Shown here: in pieces, positions 32,201 through 41,067 of the stretch
Position numbering within the stretch: the stretch's first letter is position 1
Layout: each line of letters starts with the position of its first letter
Assembly (NCBI GenBank): GCA_963920525.1
Contig: OY986436.1
Location: 87,186,289-87,250,288 of the forward strand
DNA from: Dichetophora obliterata
Taxonomy: Eukaryota > Arthropoda > Insecta > Diptera > Sciomyzidae
DNA: 64,000 bases
Direction: 5' to 3'
The notes under the pieces: generated by a model
Told to the model about the DNA's origin: nothing
The model's input: only the letters and a program-made list of their open reading frames with translations
Database searches by the model: none
Translations under genes and position numbers: made by a program

Positions 32201-34829
32201 ACTTTTGAAAAATCAAGTGACAAAGCACAAGACACGAATACATTTGTGCAATGTGTGCTTGCAGTTTTTTGAATCCAGCTACAAATTACAACGACACAAA
32301 CAGGAATGTAACAGAATAGTTACAAAAGTTCCGGATATAGAAAATTGTAAGGTTGCATTTCAAAATTTTAAACATAAGTTAGACGTTCCTTTTGTAGTAT
32401 ATGCGGATTTTGAATGTTTTCTACCATCAGAAAACACTCAAAATTCAGGTTCAATAAGAACAGTTCAGAGCCACATTCCGTGCGCATATAGTTATTATAT
32501 TAAGTGTAGTTTTAATAGTTCCTTAGATAAGTTTAGAATATATACAGGTGAAGATGCACCTATTAATTTTATTAAAACCTTAGTTAGCGATGCTAAGGAA
32601 ATTTATAATAATTATTTAAGTAAAATTAAACCAATGAATTTCCTCACACCATTAGAGTTAGATATTCAAAATAAAAACACTAACTGTCATATTTGCGAAA
32701 AAAGTTTTAAAGAGGATGAGTATAGAGTAGCAGATCATTGTCATTTAACTGGAAAATATCGCGGACCGGCACATATTGATTGCAATCTAAATTTTAAAAT
32801 TGCTAAATTCATCCCAATATTTTTCCACAATCTTTCTTCATATGATTGCCATTTATTTATTAAAGAACTTTCAACGGTTCCTGGTAGAATAAACGTAATA
32901 CCACTAAATAAGGAAATATATGTCTCAGTTTCCAAACATATACATTTCGATGATGATGATGATAGCGTTGAACTAAGGTTTTTAGATTCCTTTAGATTTA
33001 TGGCTTCTAGTCTATCAAACTTAGTCAATAATTTATCAAACAGAGATTTTTATATTTTACGGTCTACGTTTAACGATGATGTCGAATTCAATCTCTTGAA
33101 GCAAAAAGGTATATTTCCTTATGATTATTTTGATTCAAAGGAACGTCTTCAAGAAGAATGTTTACCTCCGAGGGAAAAGTTCTTTAATAAATTAACCAAT
33201 GAAGAATGTAGTGTTGCCGACTATGAACATGCTCAAGAAGTATGGTCAACTTTTAATTGCACAACACTACATGATTACTTAGAACTTTACCTTAAAACAG
33301 ATGTTCTACTTCTTACTGATGTTTTCGAAAATTTTAGAAAAGTATGTAAATCAATTTACAATCTTGATCCTTGTCAATATTATACAGCTCCCGGACTATC
33401 TTGGGGAGCAATGTTAAAGTACACAAAAATTGAATTAGACCTACTAACAGACATTGACATGATTAAATTCATTCAAAAAGGAATAAGGGGAGGTATTGTG
33501 CAATGTTCCAATAGACATGTTAAGGCAAATAATAAATATATGGATGACTTTGATGTTACAAAACCCTCAAATTATCTCATGTATTTAGATGCTAATAATT
33601 TGTATGGTTGGGCAATGTCTCAATATTTGCCTGAAGGAAATTTTGAATGGGTTGATGATGTATCAACATTTCAGTTAAATGAGCATGCTAATGATTCTTG
33701 TGAAGGATATATTTTAGAAGTTGATTTAGAGATATCTTCTGCAATGCATGATATATATAATGACTTACCGTTTTGTTCAGAAAATAAAAAAAGTCCGATC
33801 GGTAAACATCAAAAACTTATAATCGATTTGAATAATAAATCAAATTATATCATTCATTATGTTAACTTACAACAATGTTTACAAAATGGAATAAAACTTA
33901 AAAAAATTCACAGAATTTTAAAATTTAAACAATCGCCATGGTTAAAAAAATATATTGATTTGAATACTTTTCATAGAACGCAAGCTAAAAATGATTTTGA
34001 AAAGAACTTTTTCAAGTTATTAAATAATGCTGTTTATGGTAAAACCATGGAGAATGTAGATAAGAGGAAAGATGTCAAAATTGTTTGCGAGTGGGAAAAT
34101 AGAGGAAAAAGATTGGGAGCTAGAAGCTTAATTGCTAAACCAAATTTTCATAGCTCTACAAGATTTACCGAAAATATGGTAGCAATACAACTTAATAGAA
34201 TACATACCCTATATGATAAACCAATTTATATAGGGTTTGTAGTTCTAGAACTCTCTAAATGGAAAATGTATGATTTTCACTATGATTACATGCTTCCAAA
34301 ATTTAGAGAGAACTTAAGTTTATGCTATATGGATACTGACTCTTTCATCTATTCAATTAAGACTGAAGACTTCTATAATGACATTAAACCTGACATTCAT
34401 TTAAAATTTGACACATCCGACTACAAACTCAACAATCCTTATGAGATAGAACGACAAAATAAAAAGGTATTAGGTCTCATGAAAGATGAAAATAATGGAA
34501 AAATAATGAGGGAATTCATTGGTTTGAGGGCAAAAATGTATTCTATTAGTGTTGAGGGCGATAATGATATCAAAAAAGCTAAAGGAGTAAAAAAATCAGC
34601 TTTGATGTCCCTCAGTATTGATGATTATAGAAAATGTTTATTTAATAAGAAAATTTATTATGATAAAATGTTAACTTTTAGATCTAAGATTCATAAGATA
34701 TATACACAAGAAATTGAAAAAATTGTATTAAGTTATTTTGATGACAAACGTTATATATTAGAAAATGGTGTTAATACCCTTGCATGGGGACATCATAGAT
34801 TATTAAATAAAAATGTATTAAAAGCTTGA
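32201..34829 (+). CDS. Polinton DNA polymerase B, exon 2 (exonuclease and polymerase domains)
   Basis: With exon 1 it makes a protein of about 1,280 residues. In order: a fourth C2H2 motif (CNVCLQFFESSYKLQRHKQE); ExoI with VVYADFECF (about 472-477); a Cys/His block with CHICEKSF and DHCHLTGKYRGPAH (about 567-599) like recombination endonuclease VII; ExoII FFHNLSSYDCHL; ExoIII YLKTDVLLLTDVF; polymerase motif A LDANNLYGWAM (about 866); motif B KLLNNAVYGKTMEN (about 1010); motif C CYMDTDSFIYS (about 1112). These are the marks of family B protein-primed polymerases of Polintons and adenoviruses. All catalytic aspartates are present, so it looks active. It copies the element from its ends, primed by a terminal protein. 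Confidence 0.96.
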
Positions 34830-34884
34830 AAACTTAAAAAATAAAAACAAAATAATTTTATGTTTTAAAGGAAATTTTTATTAT

Positions 34885-35310
34885 TTAAAATGTAATATCT
34901 TCAGAAAATATTTTTAATCGTCTAAAAGACAATTCGCAAAAAAATATTGTTGAATCAATTACATAAAAATCGCTATCTATAGTTACTACTTCTACTTTAG
35001 TAACTATTTGTTTTTTATTTTGGTCCATAAAAATAACTTTGGATTCTGATAGTATGCTTCTCAGAATGCCATTTGCATCGTCCATGGTCCTAACATTTTC
35101 CTCGCAGAGTTCGTCAATATTTGGTTGAAGCGCCAGAGTAAAGACATCTATGAATCGTGGATGCTCCCAAATGTATTTAAAATGGATGTAGTTCCCAAGA
35201 TGACAGTCTGTCGTTGTCAACCAAAAAAAAGGTTCCGGGATGGTGATGCGATAATTTTTTGGATCACAGTAAAAGTGCTCATCGAATTCATCCATGTTGA
35301 TATTTTCCAT
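34885..35310 (-). CDS. Polinton accessory protein, unknown function (141 aa)
   Basis: Start taken at the ATG at 35310 (MENINMDEFDEHFYC); the frame is open 17 codons further to a TTG. Acidic, no membrane segment and no domain recognised. Notable pieces are EPFFWLTTTDCHLGNYIHF and a C-terminal alternating hydrophobic pattern (VVTIDSDFYVIDSTIFF) suggesting beta strands. Transcribed convergent to the polymerase gene, whose stop lies 55 bp away. A ctatataaag box (35349-35358, minus) stands about 40 nt upstream of the ATG. Codon use and AT content match its neighbours. It could be a virion or regulatory protein; I do not know. Confidence 0.65.
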   Translation of the reverse strand: MENINMDEFDEHFYCDPKNYRITIPEPFFWLTTTDCHLGNYIHFKYIWEHPRFIDVFTLALQPNIDELCEENVRTMDDANGILRSILSESKVIFMDQNKKQIVTKVEVVTIDSDFYVIDSTIFFCELSFRRLKIFSEDITF

Positions 35311-35348
35311 TTTTTTAATTATGTGTAAACTGTGCTGTTTTTGGAGAA

Positions 35349-35358
35349 CTTTATATAG
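35349..35358 (-). promoter_or_regulatory. TATA-like box for the 141-aa protein gene
   Basis: Read on the minus strand as ctatataaag, about 40 nt before the ATG at 35310. The position and match to TATAWAAG make this one of the better promoter candidates in the element. Confidence 0.45.
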
Positions 35359-35394
35359 CAAAAAGTTTTAATTAAACCCTTTGAGTGCTACTAT

Positions 35395-35500
35395 CAACAA
35401 AAACCGCAGAAGGCAATTTGTTATTTTCCCAAGCATTGATGGGAAAAATTTTATGCAACTGCTTATCAAAAACCGCAGAAGACAATTTGTTATTTAATAA
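35395..35500. repeat. Internal copies of the TIR-type repeat unit
   Basis: Two units, 69 bp apart, contain aaaaaccgcagaag(g/a)caatttgttatt (35400 and 35470) and tgcaactgcttatcaaaaacc. The same unit makes up the Polinton TIRs and subterminal zones, but here it sits 5 kb inside the element, in the 257-bp gap between the minus-strand protease and 141-aa genes. Confidence 0.8.
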
Positions 35501-35567
35501 AAATTCACTTGTGGAAACAGTTTTAAGATAAGTATTTTATTTTTTATATTATCAATAAGTGAACATA

Positions 35568-35933
35568 CTATGTAATATTATATTTTTGAAATAAAAATTG
35601 TAAACATAATTGACCACAAATAACTGTGTTGTATTTTTGTTTTTGTTCATAGTTGTAATATATTGGCGTCTTTAAGTAATTGATGAGTTCTAATGGGGGT
35701 TGCAAGTTTCCAAAGCTATCAAAATATTCCTTATAGTTTTTATTTTTATAGTAAGCTACCCAATGAGTACCGGGTCCGTTAACATCATCCAAATTGAGAA
35801 TACCACATTCTTGAGTATACGGTTTTGTCGGTAAAGAATCTCTCATAAAAATTCCTCTAAAATATTTAAGAAATTTACAATATTTCATTAAATCCACATC
35901 GGTTAATGGTCTTTTAGGTAGCTTTCTTAAGAG
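35568..35933 (-). CDS. Polinton adenovirus-like maturation protease (PRO), probably expressed by -1 frameshift
   Basis: The frame from 35933 to the stop at 35568 encodes 121 residues of an Ulp1/adenain-type cysteine protease. It has NFRG-like YFRGIFMRDSLP, catalytic His in GPGTHWVAYYK, the following acidic residue in YFDSFGN and the catalytic Cys in VICGQLCLQFL. The first in-frame ATG (35888) lies inside the conserved N-terminal helix (PLTDVDLMKYCKFLKY), leaving about 15 family residues without a start. The frame overlaps the end of the PLA2 gene in the -1 frame, entered exactly at A_AAA_AAC (35939-35933). It would cleave capsid precursor proteins. Alternatives are initiation at the internal ATG or an unseen splice. 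Confidence 0.88.
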   Translation of the reverse strand, partial: LLRKLPKRPLTDVDLMKYCKFLKYFRGIFMRDSLPTKPYTQECGILNLDDVNGPGTHWVAYYKNKNYKEYFDSFGNLQPPLELINYLKTPIYYNYEQKQKYNTVICGQLCLQFLFQKYNIT

Positions 35934-36787
35934 TTTTTTGACTGAGGTCGTAAAAACAAACCATATCCTTCTTTATAAGGTTTTAGAAATAGACCTTTAC
36001 CCATAGCTATTGACTCCATATATCTATTGTGACGAGTAGCTTCAGCTAATTGTTCTTTTCCATTTTTTATATCATTTATAGCTTTTGCTACAGCTGATCC
36101 TCCAGAAGCTATACCTCCAAGAGCACCTAGTGCTGTTAAAATGGGTATTAGTGGTAAAACTCCACCTATTTTTGGAACTGGGATTACTCGTGGTATATTA
36201 ACTTGAGATTTTTTTCGTTTAAAACTTGACTGTACAGCTTTATGGGCTATTTTATAAGCATCACTGAATGAATTAGGTTTCTTTTTTATCAACATTTTTA
36301 CACCCTTTTTAACTGCTAACGAAAAGAGTTTCTCTCGATTCACTTTAGGGTTTTTATACTTTTTGCGCTTGGTTTGCCTTCTTTTCGATTTACTTTTGTC
36401 CTTGTTTCTCTTAATGCCCATTCCAAATTTAACTTTTGTTTTCATTGCATTTGTTACGAACCAAGCGTACGCACGTTCTTTCAAATCGCTATCTTTGGAT
36501 GTAACTCTTTGCCAAGCTTTCTCAGATAAAATATTATCAGCCTGATGCCGTGTGTTTATATCTTTTGATTGTGAATATGCAATATCATGCTCCTTACAAG
36601 CCGCATCTAATGGATTAATACCCTTATCACCTCTTTCTAAACGTTTTTGAAGTTTTGTTCCTGGTCCACAAAATTGATATCCCGGCAAATGAAGTTCAAC
36701 TGGCAATGAATTTATTAAGTTGTTTATGAAACCATATCCTCTTTTCAACTGTTGCCGATGTGTATTATCTTTGTATATTATACCCAT
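35927..36787 (-). CDS. Polinton PLA2-domain minor capsid candidate (286 aa)
   Basis: Starts at a good ATG (36787, AAAATGGG). Residues about 35-75 form a parvovirus-type phospholipase A2 domain: LPGYQFCGPGT (calcium loop) and PLDAACKEHDIAYSQS (catalytic His-Asp). A very basic Lys/Arg-rich middle (GIKRNKDKSKSKRRQTKRKK) suggests DNA or nuclear binding. A glycine/alanine-rich hydrophobic stretch (PLIPILTALGALGGIASGGS) and a tail with repeated GLFLKPYKEGYGLFLRP resemble minor capsid or core proteins of adenovirus-like elements. In parvoviruses the domain breaches endosomal membranes during entry; a similar role here is inferred. Adjacent to the protease, with which a -1 frameshift fusion of about 406 residues is likely. 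Confidence 0.9.
   Translation of the reverse strand: MGIIYKDNTHRQQLKRGYGFINNLINSLPVELHLPGYQFCGPGTKLQKRLERGDKGINPLDAACKEHDIAYSQSKDINTRHQADNILSEKAWQRVTSKDSDLKERAYAWFVTNAMKTKVKFGMGIKRNKDKSKSKRRQTKRKKYKNPKVNREKLFSLAVKKGVKMLIKKKPNSFSDAYKIAHKAVQSSFKRKKSQVNIPRVIPVPKIGGVLPLIPILTALGALGGIASGGSAVAKAINDIKNGKEQLAEATRHNRYMESIAMGKGLFLKPYKEGYGLFLRPQSKNS
35933..35939 (-). promoter_or_regulatory. Slippery heptamer A_AAA_AAC at the PLA2/protease junction
   Basis: On the minus strand, the PLA2 frame reads TCA AAA AAC TCT TAA. AAAAAAC in the X_XXY_YYZ phase is the classical -1 frameshift signal of retroviruses and many RNA viruses. A -1 slip here continues directly into the protease frame (CTC TTA AGA ...), avoiding the TAA two codons on. 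I see no obvious strong downstream stem-loop or pseudoknot by eye. Confidence 0.6.
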
Positions 36788-36818
36788 TTTAAAAATAAAA
36801 TTAACATTTGGTTGTGAG

Positions 36819-36826
36819 TATAAAAA
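36819..36826 (+). promoter_or_regulatory. TATA-like box upstream of the ATPase gene
   Basis: tataaaaa followed by ggg, about 60 nt before the ATG at 36887, in the 99-bp divergent gap between PLA2 (minus) and ATPase (plus). Confidence 0.4.
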
Positions 36827-36886
36827 GGGAATGATGATTATAGTTATATATGATTGATTTATATTCCATTTAATATAGTATTCAAA

Positions 36887-37579
36887 ATGAGGTTAATTAA
36901 ACAACGTATTCAGCTTAATGTTCATAATGCTGACTTATTTAATGATAGCGATAAAATAAGCAAAATTGTTCACAGTCCTCTTTTACCTAATTCAATACGT
37001 GCATTGTTTGTTGGACCATCAAATTGTGGTAAAACTAACGCCATGATTAGTCTTATTGTGGATCCAAATGGCTTAAAGTTTAAAAACATATACATATATT
37101 CAAAATCTTTATATCAACCAAAATACGAATATTTGAAGAAACTCATTGTGCCAATAAAAGGAATAAATCTCTATACTTTCTCAGAAAATGAAGATGTTAT
37201 AAGTCCAGATAAAGCTAAACCAAATTCAATTTTCATTTTTGATGATGTTATTTGTGAGAAACAAAGCACTATACGAAAATATTTTTGTATGGGTCGTCAT
37301 AAACAAATTGATTGTTTTTATTTGTGTCAAACCTATACAAAAATTCCTAAGCATTTAATACGTGATAATGCAAACATGATTATTATATTCAAACAAGATG
37401 AAATGAATTTAAAACATATTTTCAATGATCATGTTATTGGAGACATGGATTTCAGAATGTTTATAAAGATTTGCAATGAATGTTGGAAAGAAAAGTATGG
37501 TTTTGTTGTGATAAATAAAGATGATACTATAAACAAGGGTCGGTATCGAAAAGGTTTTGATAATTTCATACATATATAA
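36887..37579 (+). CDS. Polinton packaging ATPase (FtsK/HerA type)
   Basis: Start at the ATG at 36887 (MRLIKQRIQLNVHNADLF); the open frame extends 11 codons upstream to a TTG only. 230 residues. Walker A is LFVGPSNCGKTNAM (about residue 40), Walker B NSIFIFDDVICE (about 115), followed by a conserved CFYLCQTYTKIPKHLIRDNAN (sensor region) and HIFNDHVIGDM. It closely fits the genome-packaging ATPases of Polintons, virophages and NCLDV-like viruses, at their usual 200-250 residues. It would power DNA translocation into the capsid. Transcribed divergently from the PLA2 gene. All motifs intact. Confidence 0.95.
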   Translation: MRLIKQRIQLNVHNADLFNDSDKISKIVHSPLLPNSIRALFVGPSNCGKTNAMISLIVDPNGLKFKNIYIYSKSLYQPKYEYLKKLIVPIKGINLYTFSENEDVISPDKAKPNSIFIFDDVICEKQSTIRKYFCMGRHKQIDCFYLCQTYTKIPKHLIRDNANMIIIFKQDEMNLKHIFNDHVIGDMDFRMFIKICNECWKEKYGFVVINKDDTINKGRYRKGFDNFIHI

Positions 37580-37605
37580 AAATCACATCACCACCTGTTA
37601 CACCT

Positions 37606-37668
37606 CAGATCAGTATCAGATATATACCAGATCAGTATCAGATATAAACCAGATAAGTATCAGATTTT
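37606..37668. repeat. Three 22-bp direct repeats before the 605-aa gene
   Basis: cagatcagtatcagatatatac, with the next two units carrying small changes (cagatcagtatcagatataa, cagataagtatcagatttt), ending 25 bp before the ATG at 37693. Could be promoter or protein-binding repeats. Confidence 0.75.
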
Positions 37669-37692
37669 AGAAAGCTCACAGAAACAATAATC

Positions 37693-39510
37693 ATGAAAAA
37701 TACAAGCCTTAATGTTTTAACAAACCTTGTTAACACTCGGAAAATCTTAAAAGAAAAATTGAAGGAAATAAAATTAGGTGAAATAGATCGAGTTAAATTG
37801 CTTGAAAATACATTTCAACCCATTTCAAAGCCATTGAATGAAATAATTGGAAAGCTTAATAAAGATGAACACAATGAATATAACAAAGAAAACAAACGCA
37901 CTAACGATCTTGCTAAAAAGAAAAAAGAAAATATTGAAGAAATGTTTTGGGATGATATTGATGATGGTATGCCACAAAAATCTACTCAAAATGTGAACTT
38001 AAATGTTGATCCACAATATCTAACAACACTTGACACAGCAATGAATGATAAAACAATTTTAAAAAAGCGTAGTTTATTGAACAAAAATAAACTAAGACAT
38101 AACAAACCATATCAGCATACAAGCAAGATAAAACCCAACATTGAAAATGAATTAGCAAAGTCTTTAAAACATTATCAACGTTCATACACCAAACACCCCA
38201 ACATTCAAACAGTAGAATTTGATAAAGACTTAAAAAATGATAATGGATATGCTGATGCAAAAAACAAAGGCTATGCTAATTATAATGTAAGGTCAGAATC
38301 TGATTTTGATAATGAAAATATACTAAATAATGATGTTGAATACAAAAACAAAATAAATTATAATACAGAATCTGAATCTGACTTTGAAAATGAAACAAAA
38401 CAAAGGGTTAAAAAACAAATTATTATAAAACGAAAAAACAAAGGGTTGCAACAAAATTTTAAACAGCGATTAAGAGATCTTCACAATAAGAACAAACATT
38501 CATTGCAACAAGAGAAATATGCTAACAAAATATCCAAGTTGAATACAAACGTCAAAATTCATGATATTGGTAATGATTTAGTCCCTGTAAGATATGAAAA
38601 AAATTATATCGATAGCACGAACAAAGAAGAAAAAACGAATAAGAAATTAAAAATAAAGAAACATTTAAAATTTAAAAAACAATTAAAAAATAAAATTAAA
38701 AAAATTTATCATCCCATTATATCAAACGAAATTCTCAATTCTCAAAATAAAACCAATAACAAAATCAATAATAATAATAATGAGGAAACTCACAATTTGA
38801 TAGAAAATGAAGTACAAAATGAAAACAGAGTAAGAAGAGATATTGAAAATGATCGAGAACTATGGACAAGACATAAACATTTTAAACGTAAGGCTAATGA
38901 TCAGTTAAACACAGATTATAAACACCTTAAACAATTAGAAAATAATCGAGATAAGCACAATTCGCTACAACAAAACATTCAAATACTTAAAGATAGTAAA
39001 AAATTGGATAAAGTATATGGATTTAATATAGATTCATTGGGTAGATGGAGATATGGGAAAGAACTTTTAAAAATTCCTAATGAAAATAAAATTTCTGTTG
39101 GAAAATATAAATGGCAGATGACACCTGGTCTATTTGAATTAGTTTTTCATGCAAATCCCCTTCATTTCACTAAACGGGATTTACAAAATTATAAAGATAT
39201 TTTATTATCTACAAATGCTCATAGACGTAATTATAATTCAAACAATCAAATTAAAGGAACAAAATCTTATAAATATCAACGTATAATAAGGAAAATATTC
39301 AATTTACCAAGCGCATTGATACGTGGACAAGGTCTTAAAGTTTTAAAGTTCATTAACAATAAATCGAACTATGAGTATTGGGATGATCCCAATGAATTAG
39401 TTGAAAGATTACGATTACTTATATCATCATCAACTGCTGGACATAATAACCATAATAACGAAATAATATCTATCATTGAAGAGTTGAAAGAAGCTAATAT
39501 AATTATATAG
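37693..39510 (+). CDS. Polinton conserved protein with C-terminal DUF8207-like region (605 aa)
   Basis: Start ATG at 37693 right after the 22-bp repeats. The first 430 residues are Asn/Lys/Glu-rich and largely disordered, with probable coiled coils near the N-terminus (TRKILKEKLKEIKLGEIDRV). The C-terminal part (about 435-530) has YGFNIDSLGRWRYGKELLKI and YKWQMTPGLFELVFHANP, a pattern widespread in insect Polinton proteins that I recall as DUF8207, then YKDILLSTNAHRRNY. Ends with SSSTAGHNNHNNEIISIIEE. The function is unknown; position among virion genes suggests a structural role. Other Polintons carry a comparable long protein next to the ATPase. Confidence 0.72.
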   Translation: MKNTSLNVLTNLVNTRKILKEKLKEIKLGEIDRVKLLENTFQPISKPLNEIIGKLNKDEHNEYNKENKRTNDLAKKKKENIEEMFWDDIDDGMPQKSTQNVNLNVDPQYLTTLDTAMNDKTILKKRSLLNKNKLRHNKPYQHTSKIKPNIENELAKSLKHYQRSYTKHPNIQTVEFDKDLKNDNGYADAKNKGYANYNVRSESDFDNENILNNDVEYKNKINYNTESESDFENETKQRVKKQIIIKRKNKGLQQNFKQRLRDLHNKNKHSLQQEKYANKISKLNTNVKIHDIGNDLVPVRYEKNYIDSTNKEEKTNKKLKIKKHLKFKKQLKNKIKKIYHPIISNEILNSQNKTNNKINNNNNEETHNLIENEVQNENRVRRDIENDRELWTRHKHFKRKANDQLNTDYKHLKQLENNRDKHNSLQQNIQILKDSKKLDKVYGFNIDSLGRWRYGKELLKIPNENKISVGKYKWQMTPGLFELVFHANPLHFTKRDLQNYKDILLSTNAHRRNYNSNNQIKGTKSYKYQRIIRKIFNLPSALIRGQGLKVLKFINNKSNYEYWDDPNELVERLRLLISSSTAGHNNHNNEIISIIEELKEANIII

Positions 39511-39517
39511 CTAAAAA

Positions 39518-40057
39518 ATGTATTCAAATATTGATAAGTTTGGTCATTCTTCATTATCGAAAGATAACAATAGTAGAGTAAATATCAAAACAATTTTACG
39601 AAATACTATTGGTTGGAATGTAGACGAAAATAAAAACCTAAATTTACATATGAAAAGAGTTATCAACTTAGGATTACCCAATGATGATAATGACGCCATT
39701 TCTCGTATATTTTTTTTCGAGAATCTAAATAAGGTAACAAACATCTATGAAAAGAAAATGGTAGATATAAATACGGCCATGGAGAATCTAAACAGTATAA
39801 CAAATAGGTTAGAAAATAAAACAAGGGATTTGAATGTTGCACTGAATGATAACATTAAAAATGATATAGATTTAATTGAGTCAGCAATTGATAATCGAAT
39901 AAAATCTGTATATAAGGAAAGCTTTGAAGAAGTTAATGATTATTTAAAGACTATTGAAGACTTCTTGTTTAAATATGTAGTCGGAAAAAATCAGACTAAT
40001 GCAGATGATGTTAAAAAATTGAAAATAAAATATCCAAAAATAAAAGGATTGCAATAA
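39518..40057 (+). CDS. Polinton protein, coiled-coil, unknown function (179 aa)
   Basis: ATG at 39518, seven bases after the previous stop. An acidic/basic mixed helical protein; the middle (residues about 75-150) shows heptad-like spacing (MENLNSITNRLENKTRDLNV) typical of a coiled coil. No enzyme motif and no membrane segment. Its stop is 8 bp before the integrase ATG, so it lies in a tight same-strand cluster. A virion fibre, scaffold or core role is possible but only a guess. Confidence 0.65.
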   Translation: MYSNIDKFGHSSLSKDNNSRVNIKTILRNTIGWNVDENKNLNLHMKRVINLGLPNDDNDAISRIFFFENLNKVTNIYEKKMVDINTAMENLNSITNRLENKTRDLNVALNDNIKNDIDLIESAIDNRIKSVYKESFEEVNDYLKTIEDFLFKYVVGKNQTNADDVKKLKIKYPKIKGLQ

Positions 40058-40065
40058 CGAGATAT

Positions 40066-41010
40066 ATGACTATATATAATATGGATAATAATAATAAACG
40101 AGATATAGTTGAAGAACTACATAAACAAGCACGGAAAAATTTTAAAAGAAGACATGTAATAATGAAAGGAATTGATAACTTATGGCAAGCAGATTTAGTG
40201 GAAATGATTCCATATAAAAATGTCAATATGAATTATCGTTACCTTCTAACTGTTATTGACACATTTTCAAAGAAAGCATGGGCGGAGTCCATTAAAAATA
40301 AAACTGGAGAAAACGTTACAACCGCAATGAAAAGTATTTTCAACACAAGTAGCCGTATACCAAAAAATCTCCAAACGGATGATGGGAAAGAATTTTACAA
40401 CGTACATTTTAAAAGATTAATGTCATTGAAAGGTATCAATCATTATTCTACTTTTTCAACTTTAAAAGCATCAATAGTGGAACGTTTCAACAGAACTTTA
40501 AAGGGAATGATGTGGAAGGAGTTTAGCTTTAATGGAACATACAAATGGATTGATAGCTATAAAAGCCTAGTTAACCAATATAACAACACATTTCATAGAA
40601 CTATTAAGATGACACCCAATGAAGTAAATTCTTTAAATGAAAAATTTATATTAAAAACTGTTTATAACAATCCAAAAATTTTTCATAAACCAAAATTTAA
40701 GTTAAATGATAATGTTAGAATAAGTAAATATAAACATGCATTTGAAAAAGGGTATACACCAAATTGGACAACTGAAATATTTAAAATCAGAAATATTCAA
40801 AATACAAACCCTACTACATACATACTTGAAGATTATCAAGGAAATGAAATCAAAGGAGGTTTCTATGAATATGAATTAATAAAAACCAAATTTCCACAAA
40901 CATATTTAGTTGAAAAAATTTTAAGAAGGCGTAATAATAGAGCTTTTGTTAAATGGTTAGGTTTTTCTTCAGACCATAATTCTTGGATTGATGTAAATGA
41001 TTTAATATAA
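40066..41010 (+). CDS. Polinton retroviral-type integrase with chromodomain
   Basis: 314 residues from the ATG at 40066 (a second ATG at 40081 gives 309). The DDE core is intact: NLWQADLVEMIPYKN (first D), RIPKNLQTDDGKEFYN (second D) and KASIVERFNRTLKGMMW (E, 35 residues on). After PNEVNSLNE comes an SH3-like part (FKLNDNVRISKYKHAFEKGY) and a C-terminal chromodomain, YLVEKILRRRNNRAFVKWLG and SSDHNSWIDVNDL. No N-terminal HHCC zinc finger is seen. It cuts and joins element ends to chromosomal DNA, producing the 6-bp duplication seen at the borders; the chromodomain may guide it to modified histones. Confidence 0.96.
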   Translation: MTIYNMDNNNKRDIVEELHKQARKNFKRRHVIMKGIDNLWQADLVEMIPYKNVNMNYRYLLTVIDTFSKKAWAESIKNKTGENVTTAMKSIFNTSSRIPKNLQTDDGKEFYNVHFKRLMSLKGINHYSTFSTLKASIVERFNRTLKGMMWKEFSFNGTYKWIDSYKSLVNQYNNTFHRTIKMTPNEVNSLNEKFILKTVYNNPKIFHKPKFKLNDNVRISKYKHAFEKGYTPNWTTEIFKIRNIQNTNPTTYILEDYQGNEIKGGFYEYELIKTKFPQTYLVEKILRRRNNRAFVKWLGFSSDHNSWIDVNDLI

Positions 41011-41067
41011 ATGTAATAATGTATAAGAAACATATTTTAGTTCACTACTTAATGATTGGTCAACAAC

